Shown here: positions 7,140-14,424 of the stretch, one piece after another
Layout: each line of letters starts with the position of its first letter
Numbering within the stretch: position 1 is the first letter of the stretch
Source: Actinomycetes bacterium
Lineage (GTDB): Bacteria; Actinomycetota; Acidimicrobiia; Acidimicrobiales; Microtrichaceae
Assembly: GCA_023434535.1 (NCBI GenBank)
Contig: JAEYSR010000213.1
Span: 1-38,149, forward strand
DNA length: 38,149 nucleotides
Reading direction: 5' to 3'
Translations under genes and position numbers: made by a program
Notes under the pieces: generated by a model
Databases searched by the model: none
The model's input: the letters and a program-made list of their open reading frames with translations, nothing else
What the model was told of the DNA's origin: nothing

Positions 7140-9956
7140 ATGTGGGGTGACCAAGGGCAGGACACGTTCGTCGAACGGAGTCCGGGAGCATGGACGCGGT
7201 CCACGGTCCCACCGTCCGACGTCGTCGAGCTCGATGTCGGCGCCGTGATCGATCTCCTGCGGGCAGAAGAGACGCGTTCGCAACGTCCACGCAGCGGCCC
7301 GGGCACCAGCGCTCGCCACCACCGCGCCGTCGTCCGGGGCGACATCCTGGCCCCGGCGTGGAGCTGGGTCGGCCTCGTCACCGCTGACGGCGTCCTCGTC
7401 GAGGACGGTATCGGCGGCGACCTGCTCCTGGACGAGGCGGACGTACGCCTCCTCGACAGCATCTCGGGGCCGACCCCGCTCGGCGACGTCGCCCGCGTCC
7501 ACGACGACGCCGTCGATCCGGGGATTGCAGGGCGCGTCGGGGAGCTGGTCGCCGCCGGCCTCCTCACCGTCGCCGCCGGCCCGCCGGCTCCGGAGCCCGA
7601 GCCGCCGCCGGTCCTCGTCGCCGGACCGACCGATCCGGCGACCCCTCACCCCGAGACCGGTCGGGATCGGGCGCACCGGTGGGCACGTGCCGCTGCCGAC
7701 AGGGTCCGGGTCGCGTACCGCCTCAGCTCGAAGGTGCGATCGGTCCGCAGGGCCCTCGGGTTGCCGCCGGTGGGAGAGCACGACGACCACCGGGGTCCGA
7801 ACGGAGCCGGGCCGATGCCGGCCACGTCGGCCGACGAGCGACGTGACCACGGCGCGGACGGCGAGGCGGTCGTCGTCCGACCACCTCGGCCGACGTCCGC
7901 CACCGGCGCGGATCGGCGCATCCCCGTGTACTCCGTGTGGGACGAGGAGATCGGACCGCTCCTCTCGCTGGCGATGCTGACGTCCGCCGCCCGGTCGTGG
8001 AGGGACGGAGCGCTCGAGCGGACGTTCGACCTCGTGCCGCAGATGACGGCGGACGAGTTCCTCCGAGCGCTGGCCGAGCGGCCGGGTCCCGCCATCCTCC
8101 TGTCCTCCAACTACGTCTGGTCGGTCGACGACAACCTCGATCTCGCCAGACGAGCGGTGGCGGCGAATCCCGAGCTGGTCGTCGTCCACGGTGGGCCCAG
8201 CACCCCGAAGTACGAGGCCGATGCCGAGGCGTTCCTCCGGGACAACGGTGATGTGGCACACGTCCTCGTCCGGGGCGAGGGCGAAATCGCCCTGTGCGAG
8301 ATCCTGGACGTCTGGGCCACGTCGGCACCCCACCTGGATCCCACCGCCCTGGCGGACGTGACAGGTGTGACGTTCCGCTCGGGAGACCTGATCGTCCGCA
8401 CACCGGATCGCTCCCGGATCGACGACCTCGACCAGCTGCCGTCCCCCTATCTCAGCGGCGAGCTGGATCACCTCGATCCCTCGGCGTGGATCATGTACAC
8501 GCCGATCGAGACCAACCGGGGATGCCCGTACGGATGCACCTTCTGCGACTGGGGTTCGGCCACGTTGTCGCGGATCAGGAAGTTCGACATGGATCGGGTC
8601 ACGGCCGAGATCGAGTGGGCGGCCCGCCGCGGGATGGACGGCATCCTCATCGTGGACGCGAACTTCGGGATCATGTCGCGAGACGTCGAGATCGCGAGGC
8701 GCATCGCCGAGATCCGCTCCCGCCATGGGGCGCCGAACGTCGTCGGGATCGGCCCGGCGAAGAACACCACGAAGCACCTCACCCGGATCCTGGACCACCT
8801 GCTCGACTCCGGCGCTCTCATCTCCGCGGCCATCTCCCTGCAGTCGACCGATCCCGACACCCTCGCTGCGGTGAACCGCTCGAACATCTCGACCGACACC
8901 TACCTCGCCCTCGCCGCCGACCTCCGCCGCCGGGGCCACCCGCTGCAGGGCGACATCATCCTCGGCATGCCCGGTCACACCGTCGATGCCTACAAGCGGG
9001 ATCTCCAGTTCTTCGTCGATCACGAGATCACCCCGAGGACCTGGCAGCTGAAGCTGCTCCCCAACTCCCCGATGAACGACCCCGACTACCGACGGGCGCA
9101 CGGCATCGAGGCCGACGGCCGACGGGTGGTGCGCTCCACGAGCGCGATGTCGGAGCACGAGCGCGATGAGATGCTCCGCCTGCGAGACGTCGAGATCATC
9201 GGCGATCGATACGGCCTCTTCCGCCACGTCTCCCGGTTCCTGCAGTGGGACCGCGGCGTTCCCATGATCGACTTCATGGAGGCGGTGCTGGACGCCACCA
9301 CGGCGGAGCCCCGCCGCTACCCCGTCCTCACCTGGACGCTTCACAACTTCGCCAGACGGCCGACAGCGGCGTGCGGATGGCGGAGGTTCTACGGGGAGCT
9401 CCGTGACCTCATCGTGGATCGGCTCGGGGTCCCGGACGATGGATCGCTCGACTGCGTGCTCGCAGTGCAGGAGATGCTGATGCCGAGACCCGGGCGGTCC
9501 TTCCCGGCCTCGATCACGCTGCGCCACGACTACGTCGCCTACTACAGGAGCGCGACTCGATCCCTGTACACGACGGGCGCGGCAGGGACTCCGTCACGCC
9601 CCCTCGACCAGCACCCGCCGGTGACGTTCACCGTGGACGGCGACCCTCTGGGCCTGTGCTCGGAGGGTCTGCACCTCCCCGGCGGCGCCGACGGCGACGT
9701 CCTCCAGTCGGACTTCCAGCTGGGGCAGTCCTCGGCCTACGAGCTGGCATCACCGCTGTTGCGGCTCCTCCCGGTGCTCGGCGGGACCGGATCGCCCATC
9801 GACTGCCGAGCGGTCGCCGCGTCGATCGTCTCGACGATCGACCCCTCCGAGATCCCGGACCCCGACGCACTGACGCCACGCGCTGTCCACCTCATGCACG
9901 CCGCCGGAAGGTCGTCCGACACGTCGGGGGCACCTCGCGTCGAGACTCCCCGGTGA
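7140..9956 (+). CDS. B12-binding radical SAM protein with N-terminal PqqD-like domain (paralogue 3)
   Basis: Predicted 938 aa. Order: N-domain (FVERSPGAW at F10; WSWVGLV; EADVRLLDSI; LVAAGLLTV), a proline-rich linker, the basic helix SSKVRSVRRALGL, cobalamin-binding domain from about residue 259 (RIPVYSVWDEEIGPLL; VVHGGPSTPKYE), radical SAM barrel with C462, C466 and C469 (CPYGCTFC), and a C-terminal region with HDYVAYYRSATRSLYTTG and YELASPLLRLLP. The frame is open far upstream, but ATG 7140 with GGGTGGGGG before it and direct alignment to the other N-domains make this start clear. Probable cobalamin-dependent methyltransferase with an unknown substrate. It is co-transcribed with the exporter genes through a GTGA overlap, suggesting that it modifies what those genes export. 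Confidence 0.9.
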   Translation: MWGDQGQDTFVERSPGAWTRSTVPPSDVVELDVGAVIDLLRAEETRSQRPRSGPGTSARHHRAVVRGDILAPAWSWVGLVTADGVLVEDGIGGDLLLDEADVRLLDSISGPTPLGDVARVHDDAVDPGIAGRVGELVAAGLLTVAAGPPAPEPEPPPVLVAGPTDPATPHPETGRDRAHRWARAAADRVRVAYRLSSKVRSVRRALGLPPVGEHDDHRGPNGAGPMPATSADERRDHGADGEAVVVRPPRPTSATGADRRIPVYSVWDEEIGPLLSLAMLTSAARSWRDGALERTFDLVPQMTADEFLRALAERPGPAILLSSNYVWSVDDNLDLARRAVAANPELVVVHGGPSTPKYEADAEAFLRDNGDVAHVLVRGEGEIALCEILDVWATSAPHLDPTALADVTGVTFRSGDLIVRTPDRSRIDDLDQLPSPYLSGELDHLDPSAWIMYTPIETNRGCPYGCTFCDWGSATLSRIRKFDMDRVTAEIEWAARRGMDGILIVDANFGIMSRDVEIARRIAEIRSRHGAPNVVGIGPAKNTTKHLTRILDHLLDSGALISAAISLQSTDPDTLAAVNRSNISTDTYLALAADLRRRGHPLQGDIILGMPGHTVDAYKRDLQFFVDHEITPRTWQLKLLPNSPMNDPDYRRAHGIEADGRRVVRSTSAMSEHERDEMLRLRDVEIIGDRYGLFRHVSRFLQWDRGVPMIDFMEAVLDATTAEPRRYPVLTWTLHNFARRPTAACGWRRFYGELRDLIVDRLGVPDDGSLDCVLAVQEMLMPRPGRSFPASITLRHDYVAYYRSATRSLYTTGAAGTPSRPLDQHPPVTFTVDGDPLGLCSEGLHLPGGADGDVLQSDFQLGQSSAYELASPLLRLLPVLGGTGSPIDCRAVAASIVSTIDPSEIPDPDALTPRAVHLMHAAGRSSDTSGAPRVETPR

Positions 9957-12385
9957 ACGTGAAGGACGGTCGGTCGACCGATCGCCCCGCCCTCGTCTGC
10001 GACGGCGTCACGAAGGTCTACGACCGGGCAGGCGGATGGGGATGGCGCCATGCCATCCCCACCGAACGACGGCGGCTGATCGACCCGGTCGTGGCGCTGC
10101 AGGACGTCGACCTCGTGGTTCCGCCCGGACAGGCGCTCGGCATCATCGGTCCCAACGGCGCCGGGAAGAGCACGCTGCTGAAGGTCGTGGCGGGGATCAC
10201 GGGACCCACCGAGGGTTCCGTGTCCGTGGCCGGAGCCGTGACCTCGATCATCGAGCTCGGCGTCGGGTTCCACCCCGAGCTCACCGGCGCCGAGAACGCG
10301 GTGTGCGCCGGCGTGATGCAGGGTCTCGATCCGAACACGGCGAAGGCGGCCGTCGATCGCATCGCGACCTTCGCGGGGCTCGTGGACGCCATGGATCGGC
10401 CGGTCAAGCAGTACTCGCTCGGCATGCGAGCGCGCCTCGCCTTCGCCGTCGCGACCGATCGCGAGACCGACGTGCTCGCCGTCGACGAGGTGCTCGCCGT
10501 CGGCGACCGGGACTTCCAGGCACGCTGCATCGACCGCGTGACCGAACGACGCGAAGCCGGGACGACGTTGCTGTTCGTGTCGCACGAACTGGCCGTCGTC
10601 GCCCAGATGTGCGAACGGGTCGTGCAGTTCCGCCACGGCCGGATCGTGGACGACGGCCCCGCCGGCGAGGTGATCGAGCGATACCTCAGCAGTTCGGCGA
10701 CCCGCCTGCGAACGACGGCGGAGCACCCGGTCGACGTCCGGCACGTCGAAGTCCCTCAGCCGCTCCGTGTCGGCGATCCGATCTCCGTCGCCGCAGAGAT
10801 CGACGTCCGGGAACCGATCCTCGAACCCTCGATCGGCGTCGACGTCAGCCTGCCCATGGTCTACCCGGGTCTGAACCTGATCTCCTCGATCGAGCCGGTG
10901 GCCCCGATCCGGTCCAGCGGTCGATACCGACTCCGAGCCGTGGGGAGCCCTGTCTGCTACGCCGCGCGCAACGTCAGGTTCCAGGTCACGATCGTCGACC
11001 GAGCACGGCAGCGCACCGTCGGCTCGGGCAGCGTCGACGTCGCCTCCATCGGAGAGGAGAGGACTGCTGCGCTCGGGCCGATCGGTGCGACGGGAGTGCT
11101 GCCCATCGAGTGGTCCATGGAGCTGCGCCCGTCGGATGGCCCCGACCTCCATCCCCCCCGTACCTCCGGTGCGGCGCCGGCGGACGCGGCGATCAGCGTG
11201 CGCGGCCTTCGGAAGGGCTACCGGTCGCGGACCGGTCGCGGTGCGTACAGGGCAGCCGTGCCCGGCAACCTGATCCGCGCCCGACCCGATGTCGTCGCGC
11301 TCGACGGAGTCGACCTCGACATCTCCGCCGGCGAGTGCGTCGGGATCATCGGCCCCAACGCCGCCGGCAAGACCACGCTCCTCAAGGTCCTGGCAGGCAT
11401 CACCCAACCCGACGCCGGGTCCATCTCGATGACCGGTGGGGTCGCCGGGGTCTTCGACATGGGCCCGGGCCTCCACCCGGAGCTGACCGGACGTGAGAGC
11501 ATCTGGTCGATCGCCCGCCTGCACGGATTGGCATCGCTGGAGATCGCAGAGCTGATCGATCCGATCGTCGAGTTCTCCGGGATCGGGGAGGCCCTCGACA
11601 CCCCGATCAAGAAGTACTCCACCGGGATGCGCAACCGACTCGGCTTCTCGATCGCCCTCCACGTCCCGGCCGACGTCCTGATGCTCGACGAGCTCCTCGC
11701 CGTCGGCGACGAGGACTTCCGTCGGTCCGCCATGCGAGCGGTCCGGGAGCGCAACGCAGCAGGAACCACCGTCCTCTTTGTGTCGCACGAGCTGCAGCTG
11801 ATCGAGCAGCTGTGCCGACGAGTCGTCCGACTGGACCGCGGCCGGGTGGTCGATGACGGCCCCACGGAAGACGTGCTCGCGTCCTATGCCGGACGCAGCT
11901 GGGCCGGTGGGGTCAGCGACGGGTCGGGGGGCGTCCGCCTCCTCCCCATGTCCGTTCGGCAACGACACGTCCCGATCGGAGAGACGATCGACATGACGGG
12001 CGACATCGTCGTGGACGAGCCCGCCCCCGGTGCGAGGTTGGAATTCTCCCTCCGTGCCGAACCGCCGGATCGGACCGCGGCGATGACCGTCCAGGAGCGG
12101 GAGGCCATGAGCTCCTTCACGGCTACGGTCGTGGAGGCCGGGGCGGAGCTGACGCGTCCCGGCAGCTACAGCTACTCGTGCTCCGTCTCCGCGCGCGAGC
12201 TCGTCGGCAACCTGAACGCCGTGCTGTCGGTCATCGACGAGCGGGGCCGGACCGCCCTCGCCGAGTGCTGGCAGCTCGTCACGCTGGGGGATCCCGAGCC
12301 GAACGCCGTCCCGACCTTCGTCCTCGACCTCGCGTGGACCATCGACCCGATCAGCACCCACACCGCAGCGGACGCTGGCCTGTGA
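9953..12385 (+). CDS. Tandem double Wzt/TagH-type ABC transporter ATPase
   Basis: Predicted 810 aa: two complete polysaccharide-export ATPases in one chain. NBD1 has Walker A GPNGAGKST at about residues 66-74, signature YSLGM, Walker B VLAVDE and switch His in FVSHEL. NBD2 has Walker A GPNAAGKTT at about 467-475, signature YSTGM, Walker B VLMLDE and FVSHEL. Both keep the catalytic Glu and His, so both should hydrolyse ATP. Each is followed by a roughly 150-residue beta-rich domain like the C-terminal domain of Wzt, which in known O-antigen exporters recognises the modified end of the glycan. Wzt and TagH normally have one ATPase per gene and act as homodimers. GTG 9953 is set by the GTGA overlap with the radical SAM gene. 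The permease follows with another GTGA overlap. Confidence 0.92.
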   Translation: MNVKDGRSTDRPALVCDGVTKVYDRAGGWGWRHAIPTERRRLIDPVVALQDVDLVVPPGQALGIIGPNGAGKSTLLKVVAGITGPTEGSVSVAGAVTSIIELGVGFHPELTGAENAVCAGVMQGLDPNTAKAAVDRIATFAGLVDAMDRPVKQYSLGMRARLAFAVATDRETDVLAVDEVLAVGDRDFQARCIDRVTERREAGTTLLFVSHELAVVAQMCERVVQFRHGRIVDDGPAGEVIERYLSSSATRLRTTAEHPVDVRHVEVPQPLRVGDPISVAAEIDVREPILEPSIGVDVSLPMVYPGLNLISSIEPVAPIRSSGRYRLRAVGSPVCYAARNVRFQVTIVDRARQRTVGSGSVDVASIGEERTAALGPIGATGVLPIEWSMELRPSDGPDLHPPRTSGAAPADAAISVRGLRKGYRSRTGRGAYRAAVPGNLIRARPDVVALDGVDLDISAGECVGIIGPNAAGKTTLLKVLAGITQPDAGSISMTGGVAGVFDMGPGLHPELTGRESIWSIARLHGLASLEIAELIDPIVEFSGIGEALDTPIKKYSTGMRNRLGFSIALHVPADVLMLDELLAVGDEDFRRSAMRAVRERNAAGTTVLFVSHELQLIEQLCRRVVRLDRGRVVDDGPTEDVLASYAGRSWAGGVSDGSGGVRLLPMSVRQRHVPIGETIDMTGDIVVDEPAPGARLEFSLRAEPPDRTAAMTVQEREAMSSFTATVVEAGAELTRPGSYSYSCSVSARELVGNLNAVLSVIDERGRTALAECWQLVTLGDPEPNAVPTFVLDLAWTIDPISTHTAADAGL

Positions 12386-13200
12386 CGGACTCCGGCCGAC
12401 ATCCCACCGGCTCGACCTCTATCGGTTGGGCGCAGCGGCTGCGGCGCGACAGCCACCTCGTGCGGCTCCTGGCGCCGCGCGAGCTCAGGATCCGCTACCG
12501 ACAGAGCAGCGTCAACATCCTCTGGGCCTTCATCACGCCGGTCGCGGTGCTCCTCGTGTACGGACTCGTCCTCACGCAGACCTTCGGGGTGACGACGAGC
12601 TGCGCCCCCTACCTGGTCTCGGCGTGGGCAGGACTCGTCGTCTGGACGTTCTTCGCCAGCAGCGTGGGGTCAGCCGTGAACTCGATGGTGCAGTCGGCAG
12701 ACCTCATGCAGAAGCTGTACTTCCCGCGTGAGGCGCTGCCGATGTCCGCAGTGGCCGCTGCGACGCTCGAGCTGCTCGTGGGACTGGTCGCGCTCGTGGT
12801 GATCACGCTGATCGCAGGGGTTCCGATCGGCTGGAACGCCCTGTGGTCGGTCGTCCCGCTGCTGCTGGTGTTGATCTGGACCACCGCCGTGAGCATCCTC
12901 GTCGCCGTCCTCGCCGCCTTCACTCGCGACGTGGTGCACGGAGTGAGCCTGCTGCTGAGAGTTGGCTTCTTCGCCACCACCGTCATGTACGAAGCCGAGC
13001 AGGTGCCGCCCGCCATGGCATGGTCCGTCGAGCTCAACCCTTTGTCGGTCGCGATCACGGAGCTGCGCAACAGCCTCTTCTGCGATCTCGGCCCGTCGTG
13101 GCGGCTGCTGGGCATCCACCTGGTGGTCGCCGTGCTCCTCCTCGTCGGATCGCTGCTCTACAGCAGGTCCGTGGAGACCCGGATCGTGGATGTCGTGTGA
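12382..13200 (+). CDS. ABC-2 type polysaccharide/polyol-phosphate export permease (Wzm/TagG-like)
   Basis: Predicted 272 aa integral membrane protein with about six hydrophobic helices. The N-terminus has the typical amphipathic stretch before TM1 (LLAPRELRIRYRQSS, then VNILWAFITP). Middle motifs such as QSADLMQKLYFPREALPM and the late NPLSVAITELRNSLF are characteristic of the Wzm/TagG/RfbA permease family. It forms the membrane channel through which a lipid-linked glycan passes, driven by the double ATPase encoded just upstream. GTG 12382 overlaps the ATPase stop (GTGA). The length is normal for the family. A single permease gene paired with a fused double ATPase implies a permease homodimer on an asymmetric ATPase. 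Confidence 0.92.
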   Translation: MTDSGRHPTGSTSIGWAQRLRRDSHLVRLLAPRELRIRYRQSSVNILWAFITPVAVLLVYGLVLTQTFGVTTSCAPYLVSAWAGLVVWTFFASSVGSAVNSMVQSADLMQKLYFPREALPMSAVAAATLELLVGLVALVVITLIAGVPIGWNALWSVVPLLLVLIWTTAVSILVAVLAAFTRDVVHGVSLLLRVGFFATTVMYEAEQVPPAMAWSVELNPLSVAITELRNSLFCDLGPSWRLLGIHLVVAVLLLVGSLLYSRSVETRIVDVV

Positions 13201-14423
13201 GCCTGCGCCGCGGGGATCGCCCGCCTCACGTCAACGCACGTCGGCTGAGGGACCTCAACGCCGCGATGGGAATCGGAACCGACGCCGTCGATCCGTATCG
13301 TCGCCTCGCCGAGCGCGGCGCCACGCCTCCGCTCATCCGCGCGGGCGACTACGGCACGTACGAGGGCGAGCCCCGCCCGGTGTTCACGACCTCGGACTTC
13401 CACTCCGCGCAGGCGGTGCTCACCGACGCACGCTTCTCCTCGGCCATCAACGCCGAGAAGATGAACCCCCTCTTCGGCCACTCGCTGCTGGAGATGGACG
13501 GAGCCGAGCACGACAGCTTCCGGGGAGTGATCGAGCCGTTGCTGACGCGTCGGATCTCATCGGAGGTCGTCGCGCCGGCGACCGGGGAGATCGTCGCCGA
13601 ACTGATGGAAGCGGTGGCACCTGCGACATCGGCGGACCTCGTCGACGCTCTGACCACCCGTTACCCCGTCCTCGTCATACTGCGACTCCTCGACATGCCG
13701 GCGCGCCTCGCCGACCGGCTGCAGCGTCGATCGACCGAAGTCCTCGGACCGACGGTCCGCTCCGGCCGAGCGCGTCGAGGTTCTCGTGCCCTCACCCGCA
13801 CCCTGTCACCGTTCGTCCGGTCACGTCGGAACGGTGGAGGCCATGATCTCGTGACCCGGATCGCATCGGCTCAGCTCGACGGTCGACCGCTGTCCGACGA
13901 GGAGGTGCTGTCCTTCCTGAGGTTGCTCGTCCCAGCGGCGACCGATACCCCCTACCGGGCGTCGTCCACGCTGCTCCACGCTCTGCTCACCCACCCTGAC
14001 CAGCTCCGCCTGGTCAGGGAGGACCGGGCGCTCCTGGACGATGCCCTCGAGGAGTCGCTCCGCTGGGAGTGCCCCTTGCTCAGCGTGACCCGTTGCGCGG
14101 CTGAGGACGTCCAGATCCTCGGAGTCGACGTGCCGGAGGGAGCGATGGTCATCGTGGACATCGGAGCAGCGAACCGCGACCCGCAGCGCTGGGTCGAGCC
14201 CGATCGGTTCGACATCCTGCGGCCGAGGAAGACGAACCTCGCCTTCTCCGGCGGACCTCACCTGTGCGCCGGGATCCACATGGCCAAGGCCGAGATCCCG
14301 GCGATGCTGGACACGTTGCTCGACGGGTTCCCGCTGCTTCGCCTCGACGAACGAGGTCCGGTGCCATCCATCACGGGCACGGAGTGGCGCGTCCCGGTCG
14401 CTGTCCCGGCTCGCTGGGACTGA
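13197..14423 (+). CDS. Cytochrome P450
   Basis: Predicted 408 aa, the usual length for a soluble bacterial class I P450. The haem loop is FSGGPHLCAGIHMA with proximal Cys C357. The K-helix ExxR is E286 to R289 (EESLRW). The I-helix acid-threonine pair is in PAATDT (about residues 247-251). It should hydroxylate or otherwise oxidise a substrate using external ferredoxin and reductase, neither of which is in this window. GTG 13197 is set by a GTGA overlap with the exporter permease, making it the last gene of the plus-strand operon that starts at 4424. Only one base separates its stop from the stop of the convergent radical SAM gene. A P450 translationally coupled to a glycan exporter is unusual and suggests the exported product has a hydrophobic, oxidisable part. 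Confidence 0.95.
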   Translation: MSLRRGDRPPHVNARRLRDLNAAMGIGTDAVDPYRRLAERGATPPLIRAGDYGTYEGEPRPVFTTSDFHSAQAVLTDARFSSAINAEKMNPLFGHSLLEMDGAEHDSFRGVIEPLLTRRISSEVVAPATGEIVAELMEAVAPATSADLVDALTTRYPVLVILRLLDMPARLADRLQRRSTEVLGPTVRSGRARRGSRALTRTLSPFVRSRRNGGGHDLVTRIASAQLDGRPLSDEEVLSFLRLLVPAATDTPYRASSTLLHALLTHPDQLRLVREDRALLDDALEESLRWECPLLSVTRCAAEDVQILGVDVPEGAMVIVDIGAANRDPQRWVEPDRFDILRPRKTNLAFSGGPHLCAGIHMAKAEIPAMLDTLLDGFPLLRLDERGPVPSITGTEWRVPVAVPARWD

Positions 14424-14424
14424 C

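Noticed and set aside
6918..9527. Long minus-strand open frame opposite the radical SAM gene at 7140
   Set aside because: Shadow frame produced by GC-rich third positions; the opposite strand has intact radical SAM and B12 motifs.
9737..12361. Minus-strand open frame of over 800 codons opposite the double ATPase
   Set aside because: Antisense of both Walker A/B sets; composition is Asp/Arg/His-rich and not protein-like.
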